NCBI RefSeq assembly: GCF_003073045.1
Contig: NC_037597.1
Span: forward strand, 27,767,927 to 27,831,926
DNA from: Pomacea canaliculata
Taxonomy: Eukaryota > Mollusca > Gastropoda > Architaenioglossa > Ampullariidae
Direction: 5' to 3'
Length of the DNA: 64,000 nucleotides
A model generated the notes under the pieces. The model was given only the letters and a program-made list of their open reading frames with translations. It did no database searches and was not told where the DNA came from. The stretch's first letter is position 1; each line of letters starts with the position of its first letter. Below are positions 1-11,500 of this stretch, piece by piece. The translations under genes were made by a program, and so were the position numbers.

Positions 1-209
1 ACAACACTGAAGATGTAAACTATGTAAAAAGGAATTGTTTTCTAAAATACACATTATCTTAATCAAATGTTGTTTTATCTTTTAAAAATTATTGGCAAAG
101 TTCAAAAATAAATGTAATTCCTAATATGGGTTCAGCAGTTTAACAAGCAGCACACAACAGCACAATCAGTATAATCGTTATCATCAGCACATCATTCCGC
201 AATTCGTCC

Positions 210-845
210 CTTGACTGGTACTTGTTGGTGAAACACAGACACAGCAGCTGATAAGGTCCACCACTCACGCCTGTTTTGGACTATAGGGAGCAGGTCCTGC
301 ATATAACGACCAGTCCATTCCAAGTTCATAAGCCCATCTGGCCACCAAAGGGTCATGACAGTCTTGGACAAGGTGTCATGCCAGACCAGCTTGCATCACT
401 TTACTGTTGCAAGAAGAGGTTCCTGGTGTCCTAGAGTGTGACAACTGTGCTTTGTACTAAGTCATCAGTTTTATGTTCTTTGTATGAGATCTGGAGCAGC
501 CTCAGGCACATGCTGTCAAATGCCTGGATCCTCTTCTCCATGTCAGCAAGCAGGCTATCTTTCACATCCATAAAGCAGGATCAGTACTACAATTGTACAG
601 ATTGTACCATGCAGTAAACTTGATGCCATGGCTGTGCCAGATCCTGTCCAACCTAACCACTGATGTTGTGGTTGTGATCCTGATGTGAGTATCTGTCATG
701 GAGCTGCCATCATTGTAAAGGATGGCTCCCAAATACTTGAAGCAGCTTGCTTCTTTAAGCCTTATCTCGTTCATGTAGATCTGCTTTGCCACTGCTTGTC
801 GTCATAGCTTTGCTCTTATCAGGGCTGATGTCAACATGTGCATAA
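210..845 (-). mobile_element. Decayed non-LTR retrotransposon (LINE), reverse transcriptase C-terminal part
   Basis: On the minus strand the translation shows pieces typical of the end of a LINE reverse transcriptase: a FKYLGAILYNDGSS stretch followed by RLDRIWHS, then LLADMEKRIQAFDSMCLRLLQISY and HKTDDLVQS. These correspond to the segment after the catalytic palm and the thumb region in many invertebrate LINEs. The pieces are in different frames and are separated by stops, so the copy is dead. No 5' end, endonuclease domain or poly(A) tail can be seen, so it is 5'-truncated. I cannot name the clade (RTE, CR1 and Jockey share these words). Confidence 0.7.
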
Positions 846-1691
846 AAATTGCCTTTTTTGTAGGTTTGTTTTCAACTTGTTAAAAAAAATGCATAAAAGT
901 TTTAGCACTCTCTTGCAGTCAGCCAAATCCCACTATACAGCTATCTCAATCCAAGTCACAAATCTAATGATTCTTTATTACATCATTAAACAGCTTTCAT
1001 GTAAATGTGAATCAAACAGGCCTGATTCGAACAATACCTCCAATAGCATTTGTCCAAAATGGTTCCACTTTCGTCAGTCTTTAAGCTACCACAGAAATCA
1101 CATTTGAGCACACAAAATTCATGCACACGTGATGGTCTTACAACCCTTCAATCGTACACTCATACTTAATCGTACACTCATACTTTAAATTTCATGTTAC
1201 TTTTAATGTGTTTAACTTAATTGTGTTGCCCACATTTAGGATTAATCAATCACCATATTCCATCTTTTCTACCTCAGCACAAACCAACAAATTTTTATCT
1301 TCCTATAGCAGTCCTCATCTTGTGACAAAGCCTTAGTGCTTCACCTTTTGAGAACAGCAATACAAGAAGACCTCTAATTAACCAGGATCTTAAATGTAAT
1401 TGTTAGTGTAATGACACCCCTGATAAGTTCTATTGGTAAAGAGAAAAATTACAATCCTTTCAACCCGACTGACATTTTGTTATGGTAACCAGTCTGAGCA
1501 TCTTGAAATGATACGCCAAGACCAATGTACTCGACTATCATCCTGCTTCACAATTGATCTTGATCAAACAAACTCATAATTCTGTTGCAAAACTGATGAA
1601 TTTCTTCACATGCATGAAATAGTGCCTGCTTTCTAAGAAATGTGAAGTCTCCATGACTTTCGGAAAGTTAAAGCCCTCCCTCTGTTTCGAT
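846..1691. other. AT-rich stretch, no gene seen
   Basis: No splice-consistent coding segment was recognised. It probably includes the 3' untranslated region of the minus-strand UQCC3-like gene. A minus-strand AATAAA (TTTATT at 974-979) is one possible cleavage signal. Confidence 0.4.
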
Positions 1692-2208
1692 TCATGAACT
1701 CTTTTTATTCTTGTCATCTTCAATGCCTGCTGTTTTCTTCAAAGCAGCCATTAAGTCTTTATTGTTTTGCCTGGTCCACTCTGAGACATTGTTTTCTCTA
1801 CGCAGTTTCTGTGAAAAGAACTTATTTTTATGATCAATCCATCCACCTCTTTAAGAAGTCATGGTATCTAAAGATACTTTAAACTGCATGATCCACAATC
1901 AACCAGTCAATAAAAACTGCAGAAATTTTTTGGGGAAATTTAATTGTGTGGGTTTTAAACGACATAAAATTTAATAATTTGTTTTAGCTTTTATTTTGAT
2001 CTTATTCTCTTTCTTCACTAATCTAAAAATGATTTACGATCGGCGTTCTTTCTCTCTCTCTCTCTGGTATCGCACATTTTTACACACAAGCGCCTCTGGT
2101 ACCTACTTCACGTATTTGTTCTTCCGTAGGAGTGATTGTTTGCATCAGACACCATCCCACGCCAGTGAAACCAGCTATCCAAACAACACCTGTTATAATT
2201 TTCGACAT
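1692..2208 (-). CDS. UQCC3: UQCC3-like mitochondrial complex III assembly factor (72 aa, two exons)
   Basis: Two exons were reconstructed: 2208-2107 (34 codons) and 1808-1692 (38 codons plus TGA). The donor is GAA|GTAGGT and the acceptor CACAG|AAACTG, and both junctions are phase 0. The protein starts MSKIITGVVWIAG, has one hydrophobic segment at about residues 4-24, then GVGW..L....TP.E, then a charged helix with NNKDLMAALKKTAG and a lysine-rich tail. The GVG(Y/W)-L-TP-E pattern after a single N-terminal TM segment matches UQCC3, an inner-membrane protein that binds cardiolipin and supports cytochrome b maturation and assembly of the bc1 complex. The human protein is slightly longer (93 aa). 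Its start lies 729 bp from the divergent C14orf119 start. The family match is by eye; another single-TM mitochondrial microprotein is the main alternative. Confidence 0.68.
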
Positions 2209-2936
2209 TCTTGGAAGGACGCTAAAGGTTCTCCGGATCCATTAGGGAGGTATTGTTTAACGATCTTCACAAACCACCAAAAATAATTTACTTATTCATT
2301 CTACTAATAATTTTTTACATTTAATAGTAAAATAGTTCATATATAGGCTTATCTGTGTAATGTATATATGTGTGTATAAGTTTGAAAACATGTAACGGAC
2401 AATCATTTATTGCATGCAAGGTAATCCTCCCACTGGGACAAGAAACACTACTCTCATGGCGCAAGATCTTGGTCTCATGTCAATAAGAAAATTGTGAGTT
2501 GTGTAGGTGCACTTGAACACTCACAGCATTCATATAGACAGTAATAATCATTTCTTTGGTAAATGCGTAATGTACTGTGTGATAGTTTGCATTGTTCATA
2601 GAGATTTTAATGGGGTAAAAACGAAATTATACTAAATGCTCAAAATAACTGCATCTGCACAAAATACCGTGATGCCATGTATCGCCCTCCAAAAAAAAAA
2701 AAATATTAAATAACAGAAGAAATAATATTCATTATTATCGAATCCAACTAAAGTTTTTACGTTTCTAATCCTTGTATCTTCTGCTCTCAGAATCACTGTG
2801 TTTAATGTTGATGTTCGCAAATTTCCAAATTAGCTGTGAGACAAACTGAATTCTAGTCATAGAGTGAAAACAAATACAGTTTTCCCTTCTCATGTTTCTT
2901 CTTCACAGGGTAAGAGTTCAAGAGTAGTCATCATTC
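2209..2936. promoter_or_regulatory. Divergent intergenic region with probable shared promoter and a 5'UTR intron
   Basis: This gap separates two divergent start codons (UQCC3-like at 2208 on minus, C14orf119 at 2937 on plus). A pyrimidine-rich tract ending TTCTTCACAG at about 2908 is a good 3' splice site 28 bp before the plus-strand ATG. The plus gene therefore probably has a noncoding first exon upstream, near the minus-strand start. No TATA box stands out. Head-to-head pairs of small housekeeping genes often share one promoter; that this one does is inference. Confidence 0.45.
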
Positions 2937-3344
2937 ATGTCCAGTGAAAATCCCAGTACACAGACATTAAAAGGTCATATTGTGGAATTTATCACTCAAG
3001 GAATGTCCAAAACACATGTTGAAAAGGAACAGCAGTGTATCTGCCACTGGTTTCAAGGCTGGAGTTTTTACCAGAAACAAGATTTCCTGCAGTTTCTCTT
3101 GGATCAAGCTATTCCACAGAACGTGGAGACCTTATTTGATGCCATGGGAGCCATGAATGTCCAAGATCGACCACCTAGTATATTTCAATGCCAGTTGAAG
3201 CTTTTTGGTGATTGGTTTTCTGAATGGACAGACAAGGAAAGAAATGATCTGATGGTGTGGTTAGCAGCTGCAGATCCTGCGTTCATGGAAAAATTTAATC
3301 AGGAAGTGGAAAAAGCAAAGCAAAAACAAATGGGTTCAGCATGA
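2937..3344 (+). CDS. C14orf119: C14orf119 homologue, uncharacterised conserved protein (135 aa)
   Basis: A single uninterrupted coding exon of 135 codons. It is recognised by CICHWFQGWSFYQKQDFLQF, then RPPSIFQCQLKLF, DWFSEW.DKERN, and a final AAADPAFMEKFNQEV, which line up along the whole length with human C14orf119 (CILHWF..W, RPPSIFECQLHLW..WF, QERNEF, EPDFVAKFYQ). It is a small helical protein of unknown function. No signal peptide or membrane segment is visible. The ATG is the first after the 3' splice site at about 2908. A polyadenylation signal AATAAA lies about 65 bp after the stop, at roughly 3406. The C-terminal KAKQKQ tail is lysine-rich and not conserved. Confidence 0.9.
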   Translation: MSSENPSTQTLKGHIVEFITQGMSKTHVEKEQQCICHWFQGWSFYQKQDFLQFLLDQAIPQNVETLFDAMGAMNVQDRPPSIFQCQLKLFGDWFSEWTDKERNDLMVWLAAADPAFMEKFNQEVEKAKQKQMGSA

Positions 3345-5349
3345 ATTTTATGTTTAAGTTATTTTGAAGGTTGTCATTTAACATTCTCTTCATTTGTTGC
3401 TTAGAAATAAAAGTTTTAGGTTAATATGCTTACTTCAGGGACATGATGAAAGAAGATTAGTTATAATATAGTTGTATCAGGAATGTGAACAATACCAACC
3501 ATCTTTATGCTCATTTGGTACTTGAATATCCTGGAAAGGACTACCTGGAGCAAACATTGAGGGAAAAGCTTAAAACCATGAAGCAAACAAAATGTTATTG
3601 ATGGAAGGATGGTTTTGAAATTTTAGGGAGAAAGGGAATAAGACTTTTTTCATTTGCCGCCAGGTTCTGATATAATGTTGAGCTGTCAAAGGACAACTAA
3701 AAATGAAATGCCATTAGATGGCACTCACTTTCACATTTACACTGCATTTTCCTCATTCTTTTTCTGAACACAAGCTACACAGCTTCTTGCATCACTGAAA
3801 GATTTTTTCCTCCAGGATTTTGAAACTGTTTACATAGTACCATCTCAGAGACCAGAGCATTATTCACACTGAAGTATTTTTATTGCTGACTGGGTATGCA
3901 AAGAAGTCTCACAAATTTCACATTTATTGACCAGTATTTTCTTTGCTTAACACATTGCTAAGCAAAATAAATAGTATGATTAATGTATTTTACTAAACAG
4001 TGAAAGTATGAGTTACAAATTAATTAAATTGTATGTTTTTTTTAGGATTTTTTTTTATTTCCCATTCATTTGTGTAATGTTACCATATGTATTGTTGGCT
4101 TTTGTTGCCTAGATATGACCAGACAAAATTCCTGTATTAACCACAAATTGTACACATGTGAAATTGTCAACATGCTCTTGACATGAGGAGGACTGGTCAA
4201 GACATGGCATCTCTATGAGAGTGTTGAAGGAAATTATAGAAATATCTGAATTTGAGAATTTTGTTGGAACCAGTTGGTTGGTTTAAACAAATATTTTGTG
4301 CTTTTAATGTTTTTCCCACAACAATAAATGTTTAATGCAACAAATCATCTATCCTTATAAACTGATCATTGCTATCAATAATAAAACATTCGCGAGTACA
4401 ATTTCCATTTAAGTTAAATGCCCTTTACAATCATGGTAACACACATCCTAAGGTAGCCACCCTGAGCTTAGTAAGATAAGAAATGCATACTAAATGCCTT
4501 TACTTGACTTGGTCAGCATAGCATTGTTGCAGTAGCCAAGAGTTCTACAAGCCCCAGGAAGAATAATTCTGATCCTGTATATCAGGGTGACTCCTTTAGT
4601 CTGCTGCATATCTGACATATCTCCCTTCTGGTGTGAGCTATATTCTTCAGTCAAAAACATAATGTCACCTCCCTGTTGGGAGGATGGGAGTCATGTGACT
4701 TACGATACTATTTTAACCTTAACAAAACTCATTTTGCTTGAAAAAAATGTTTCTTTCGGTTAGAAGTGTATGCTAAGTGCATAGTCTCAAACAGTAGTGC
4801 CATCGATGTAGCTAAAGCCCAGGAGCAGGATGGCATCAGACTAACAGTGCTGGCACATGCACCCTAAAGACTCAGCAAGGCAAGGAACTAGCATCTGTCC
4901 TGCTTCACCATCTTCAGCTCTGCTAGGCATGATGGTCACAGCACTAGGTTTGTGTTGGTGTACCCCTGCTTCACAGTGAGGTGGTGTTGCCAAGGTACAA
5001 GACATAGGGTAAATCTTGTCCTCTTTTCATCTGTGGCAGCTGGTGATGTGAAGGCAGCCACTGTGTGCAGCCTGGCAAGCATGGACTTAGTATGGGTGTA
5101 TTGGCACTTTTTGCCGAGATGCTGCTATTAGTGCACTGTATTTGAATAAAGGCACCCCTTCCGGTGTGACAAAGAAGGGAGATCTGTGAAGGTGAGATTC
5201 TGCCTTCACCACCCAACAGATCCAGGTGCTGGTCTTGTGGGGGCAGATAGGGGAGAGAAAGATTGTTCAGTAGATACAAAATAGGGTCATGCGTGCTCCG
5301 ACAGGTGCCTTGTCCTAAGGACTGGGCAAGGGTTGGTGGTTGGGGGGAT
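3345..5349. other. 3' flank of C14orf119 and intergenic DNA, no gene seen
   Basis: It begins with a short 3'UTR carrying AATAAA near 3406 and a second AATAAA near 4323. The rest is AT-rich with no coding segment supported by splice sites or recognisable protein. Confidence 0.5.
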
Positions 5350-5502
5350 GGGTATTTTACACTGACCCAGTAACAAAAGCCATATCATGGCACACCAGCC
5401 ATTCCTGTAAACAGATGAAACATGCAGATCTGAATTCTGCGCACCCAATCCTCACTGTATTAGTAGTGACAGGTGCTAACCGTTGTGCCACCGGACCCCC
5501 TC
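5350..5502 (-). mobile_element. tRNA-derived SINE, copy 1 (diverged)
   Basis: Read on the minus strand it starts with GGTCCGGTGGCACAACGGTTA, which resembles a tRNA A box, then continues through CACTAATACAGTGAGGAT into a body shared with the copies at 5694-5869, 23119-23292 and 48517-48682. The B-box part is poorly preserved in this copy. Its 3' body ends around CAGTGTAAAATACC. Confidence 0.65.
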
Positions 5503-5693
5503 AGGCAGGGGTTGGGGAAGGAAGAAGTGTTGTACTGGATGAGAGATAAACAGTATGTGCAGAATATAATGACAAATAAACAGTCATTTGAGTTCTCTCA
5601 CCTTCACATTCACAATCGTTTCAGGAGTACACAGAAATCACATGCTTACAAAGATTTGGCTGGGCCAAAAGATGTTCCCACCACACAAGAGGA

Positions 5694-5869
5694 ATTGGTG
5701 TTTAATGCCGAGCCAGCAACTAAAGCAAATCACGACAAGGCAGCCAGTCCTGTAAACAGAAGCTACATGCAGAGAAAGAACTGTATGCCTGTGACGGGAG
5801 CTGAACCCAGGACAGCCAACCCTCACTGTATTGGTGACAGGTGTTAATCGTTGCGCCACAAGACCGCCC
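5694..5869 (-). mobile_element. tRNA-derived SINE, copy 2
   Basis: The minus strand reads GGCGGTCTTGTGGCGCAACG (A-box-like head), ACCTGTCACCAATACAGTGAGG, then TGGGTTCAGCTCCCG (B-box-like, compare GGTTCGANTCC), followed by a shared body with TTCTTTCTCTGCATGTAGC and GTTGCTGGCTCGGCATTAA. With both pol III boxes recognisable it is the best-preserved of the four copies. It lies 0.2 kb from copy 1 in the same orientation. Confidence 0.75.
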
Positions 5870-7657
5870 TCCCACACATACACAGTAGAGAGGTCAGAGG
5901 TACATGACCAGTCGATACTTCTGACGTTTGATGGCTTTCTATAGATGGTGATCATGTAGCATTGTATCTCAAGAACAAAGAGGTGTTCAGATTTTGATGA
6001 AGAGTATGATGTCCAGAGCTCAACCCTGACACTTGAAAACAAAATCTCACCACCAGTCCTTAAAGACCCAGGGACAAGATAATAGAATAAGTTTTTGTCT
6101 CTCTCAAGTTTAAAATACAAAACACTTCTGATACAGAAAAGTGGAAAGTTTGAATTGAGATTGAAAGCTAAAAGGGAAAGAAGATAAAGTCTGCAAGCTA
6201 CAAAAGTGGAAATAATAGACTTCTAACCAGGGATCATTGGTACTGCAGAAACCAATACTTTCATGCAAAATCATTAATGAAATAAGGACACTTGGTTAGA
6301 CATTAATACGCACACAAAGCCATATCTGCTTCAATTAAACAAGCCGCTGGAACAGCTGCACACTACAAAATGGTTGCAACAAGCATGTTAGACTGTTCAC
6401 AGTGTGATCATCAATACACACAAGAAGAATCAAAAGCACTGTACTGCTTCCTCCTCGGTTCTTCAAGCATTTAGTTCTTGTTTTTCTCACAATATCATCT
6501 GTTTACTGACACTTACCTGTCTTGTACGATTAACTGTCGCTTCATTTGTAGTCTCTCATATGCAAGGCATTGAGCTAGCATCCACATGGGGAAATGCATT
6601 TTATGAATTATTATTATTAATCAGCAGTATTTAAAATTTAAAGGGAAATGCTTCAGCAAAGGCCTCTTGTCTTATTTACAGATGGGAAAGGGCGATCATT
6701 TCCTGTGGCAAAAAGAAATATAGACTGATTTACACTCACTTCTTTATGCAGGAATACCTATTGGATGATAATTTACAGACACAACAAAACCTCTTTATTA
6801 AGAAAATCCCGATTATGATACCCTCTGTTACGATCCGAAACATTTTCACAAACGTATTTCGCTACATAAATGTCATTTACGCTACCTTTTGTGTGTAAAA
6901 GTTGCATGTTGAAAAAATTAGTATATTTCCTGTTTAGCCTGTATCATGATTTTCTGCAGAAATCATGTAAAATAAGTTCCTTTTGAAGGAGACTGCTAGT
7001 TCACTGGGCCACCAGTCATTTCGACCTAAACCATATTGCTGCAGTCACAGCTAACATATCGCTGCAACACTAAGCGTCTAATCCATCCCGACTCAGAATA
7101 CGAAATGATTTCAAATGATAGGAGTAGCTATTAACGTGACATATTATCAACAGAGCCATGCATTCTTTGAACAAAGTTTAGCTACCATCATTCTAAACAA
7201 TCTCTTAAGTCTTATATATATATACATGTATATATAAAAGCCTTTGCATTTATTTTTTGGCTTGGAGCTTTTTTTTTTAAATGCATGTGCAGACGTTTGT
7301 TTCATATCAAATAGTGTTACTCCTTGGGCATTCATTTAGCCTAGGGGTCTGGTTCATCAGACTTTTGATGTTGTGACGTGGGACGATATGGTCATGGCGG
7401 AGTTGAGTCGACTGGTGAAATGGTTTATGGTTGAAATGACCGCCCTATGCGCCCCACCCACTACCTTATTGTCTCTACCAGCGCACAGATTACGCGTCAT
7501 TAATGATCTTTTACAGAAGTCACCTGTCTATAAAAATAAAATTGCGACCGTTTGTTTTATTATTGCAACTTTCAAGCTCAAAAATATAAGTAATACATTT
7601 TAAGAGAGCTTCTTGGTCTGCCATGGAACTACATTTACTACAGACTAACATTCGCAG

Positions 7658-7710
7658 GCGGCCCTATGCTCCTCAGAGGAGCAACAATGAATAAACTAAC
7701 TAAACTAACA
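7658..7710 (+). repeat. Dispersed hairpin motif with CTAA-rich tail, copy 1
   Basis: It contains GGCCCTATGCTCCTCAGAGG, then AGCAACAATGAATAAACTAAC and a CTAA-repeat tail. CTCCT and AGGAG can pair as a small hairpin. A close copy is at 22611-22655. The layout (conserved block, then a short tandem tail) is like the 3' end of a LINE or SINE, but no body is recognisable upstream. Confidence 0.5.
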
Positions 7711-7748
7711 TTCGCAGAATAGGCAAGACCAATTGAAAGCGAAACCGA

Positions 7749-7813
7749 CAAAAAAAAAAAAAACAAACAAACAAACAAACAAACAAACAAAACAACAAGC
7801 AAACAAACAAACA
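7749..7813 (+). repeat. Poly(A) and (AAAC)n microsatellite
   Basis: A run of A followed by about a dozen CAAA units with minor interruptions. Confidence 0.95.
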
Positions 7814-8545
7814 CCATGATACGGTTTTAAGAGCATTATTTCAACATTTTAATACATGAATTTATAGGTGTTTGAAGTCAATTCAAGGAATGACAGTGGA
7901 CTGGTTGATCTCCCTACTATGACCCGAATTTGCTTTATTTCACCGAGTCTTGACAGAGAGTTTTTACTGTACTGCAAACACTTAGGTTATTAAAGAAAAA
8001 AAGTACTCTTTAGGCATACTAAGTAACCATATTGTCCTGCGGCTTTCATCGGCACCTGTAGAACTTACAGATGTCTGAAGGCTGTTAGACATGTGAACCG
8101 ACCAGCAGTCAGAACGTACAGAAGGTTGAAGTCAGTTATGTCAACCGACTAGTAGTCAAAACTTGTAACAAAGCATCAAAGAATGCATAAATATAGGGTT
8201 AGTGGGAAAGGGGGTGTTTTAATATGATTTGATCCTATCACAAGGCATGAACTGAGAAAAAAAAGGAATATGGGGCCTCCTCTTCCCCGTCGCTGTATAT
8301 TTTAAGTTCTTTTCCCACAAAGTATTCTCCTCCTTTGCTGCTATTTACTTTCTTCACAAGAGCTCCATCGGTTGTATGATGTGCCAAATGTTACAAAGGA
8401 AAAAAAAAAACAAACCCTTGAACTGTGATACAGGTATCTCCTTCGGACCACAACTCAAAATACGGCTTTCGTTTGCTGAATGACTAAAATGTTCACAGTC
8501 ATATACATGTGAAAATGTGCTAATGATGTAGTCCATGTAACATCT

Positions 8546-11500
8546 TCAACCTTCTGAAATGTCTCCAGACACCAGCATGTAAACATCCCTGTCAGACGCC
8601 AACATATGCTTCACCCGTTTGGTGCCAACAACCTCGCACAGCTTCTGTGCATCGTATTTTGAATAGATGACTACACATGTCAAAGTATCTGTTGCAACAG
8701 CGACCTGCGTCGTGGATCTTCCAACATGTTGCACAACTCAGAGTAGAAGTGGCCATACTGAGGCAGTTCATAAAAGATCAAATGCTTGGGTCCCCGTAGT
8801 TTGAACCTATGGATGTAAAATCAAGTATATATATATAAATTCAATTAAAACTGTGGTCTTTGAAACAAGACATAAAACTGACCTAGAACAATTGAACAAA
8901 TTAAAAAAAAAGGTTAGCTTAATTGTAAATCCGCAAACAAAAACATGTCTATAATTAAGTACAACACACAGAGGCTTAACTGACTTAATGAAGAAATATC
9001 TACAATACGCTTAAGGCAAATGTCTTCACCCAACAAGGTTAAAGCATGTCATCATGAGAACTAAACAGGGAATTGTGGAGATGTTATGTTCAGTACTTTA
9101 ACACCAATGGTTATAAGAAGTTAGAACCTTACTTGGCAGGAAAAGTTTTTTTTTTAAAAGCTTAATATTAAGTCTTCACAATGTGATGATCAGAAAAAGT
9201 TTACACACCTGCGGTAGAAATGAACTCTCTCAGTGTAAAGCATAAACTGTGCTTTACGCTTATTAAAATCAATTCTGGCTCGTCTGATACCTTTGGAGGT
9301 GGCATACCTGTGCACAGACAAAATCCCTTACAGTTTATTTGCACTTCTGTAGCATGCCCTCTGTGTTTTAGTGCCAAAAATGGTTTTTTAACTGATGAAT
9401 AGTTTAAACAAGTTTAAACCAAAATACTAATCCTGCAGTAAAATGTATGTGAAAAACTTTTTCTAAGAGGGCAACATCATTTTAAGTTTTCTCCTGCCTC
9501 TTGGATAATACTTCACAAAATGCTTGAAATCTGACTTCTACATCACAGTAGGCATTTCTTCAACTGGATAAGAAATTTAACTAATTTAAGACATCAGATT
9601 GTATATATTGGCTAATGTTCATCTTCACAATAGCAAAACATCCTGAATGAATATCAGATCAAATAAATTTTCAGCATGAAAAGCCACAAATCCTAAGCAT
9701 TTTTTTTTTAATGTGATTGGCATGATTGCCCCAAAGAAATGTTTTTAATCAATACTTACAAATGCAAATCCATTTTAAACCACAGCATAAGCATTTTATA
9801 CTATGATATTTATTGAGATTCAACAAAAAGACTTGTGTTCTAAGTCACGTTTATGCACCAGAGTGTGTTTCAAGTCACAAAATTACTTATGTGTTCTGTT
9901 GTGTCATGACTGACTTACTCATTTATGTGAACAAAGCTTATTTCTTCTTTCTTGAAATAGTTGCGCATTCGGACAAAGTCAAAATATGAAGGGATGTAGA
10001 TAAGCGTCTGCTTCATGTCTTTCTGTTTATGCTGTGGCAGCACCTAGTTTCAACAAACAAAATATAAAGTTAAAAAGTTTTTCTAATATTTAAAAAAAAA
10101 TCAGCATACAACAATATAGCATCAAATACTTTTATGCACATACTTTCCCATTTCCACCATAACAAAGCTATGAAAAATGAAACACAAAATTCTACTATAA
10201 CCACATAAAAGACATTAACACAAAGCCCCAAACTATTCCACTCAATCTACTGGCTATACCAAATACGCATTCCCTTATGTAATTTCTCCAAAAGGGCTTT
10301 CAAGGTTTCCAGAGTCAGGTCCTCCCCTCCAAAACTCAAAGAAAACCATTTCTAAACACTTTTACAAGTGTGTACCCATATTTTTCATGTTGTTAATTTT
10401 ACTAACAGCGCATTTTGGATCTCTTGGGAAAAATCAGGGACCGGTTACACAAGATGTCTCTAACTTTAAACACTTTAAGACCTTAAACCTTTTAGATAAC
10501 CAGTTTTATAGAAACATTGCACACAAGTTTAGAACATTTTAACACTGTTTTAAATAAAATGGTTCAAGCCAGGCTTTCATTTCTGTCTGTATACTTTTTT
10601 GTGTGCACTTGCACAATGCATGTAAATGGCTGTTAATGGAGGTGGGTTAAGTGCATTATGCCATTTCAGTTTAACTCATCGCAATTATGACATCGCTCTG
10701 AGCAATCAGTGTATATTATTTCACTTCATACACTTTGTTTTCAAATGTAGTGTTATTCTTTGTTGGAAGGAATGATTGAAAATATGAAAGGGTAGTGAGC
10801 AATCTTTCAATGTGTGTAGTTAATAATAATGTATGATGCGATTGGACACTAGTGATCCAGGCAATGGCATTTTTGAAGATTTGTGTTTTAATTTTTGTAA
10901 AGTGTTTTCAGCCGGCATTTTTTGATGAGTAAGGCACTGTATAAATCCAACAAAGTGCTTTGAGTCCAGCTGATGCTGGAGAAAGGCACTCTATAATATA
11001 AATGTACTTATTATAATTATTAGTGTCAAGAAGAGTTATGTTCCTTTGCCTAACAAGCTGAAGGGTTTGGTTGTCGTTGACTTTATGTGTTGTCATGTTT
11101 CAATCTGGGTGAAAGTGTTGGATCTTTATATTTATATTTATGCTGCCCTCTTCTGTTTTGCAACAGGATTGGTTATAATATTCTATTTTGAAGTGCACGT
11201 TGATTGGATCTATTGGCACATTTCACTCTGGCATAGTCCACTTGCTTCAGCAACAACCTTAAATTTGCTCATTTAGAACACCTCTAAATTTTAGAAACAT
11301 TGCATAAGTAGCCCCAGGACAAGCGAGCCTCAAGAGGCAACCTACCTCTTTCACAAAGAACTCAAACCTTGCATCAGCTAGCGACGTAATGCTGGAACAC
11401 TGGATTCGGTGAAACATCTGAAAATAGAAATCACATGCCCAATGCTACATATATAAGCACTGACATAAAAGCTTCAAGAAAAAAAATTCAGGCTATAAAA

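Larger units (their letters stand above)
5870..8545. other. Intergenic DNA and 3' flank of UTP25, no gene seen
   Basis: AT-rich sequence with no supported exon. It holds a short hairpin repeat at 7658-7710 and an AAAC microsatellite at 7749-7813 (both listed). Possible minus-strand AATAAA signals for UTP25 occur well downstream of its stop, for example TTTATT at 7934-7939. Confidence 0.5.
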
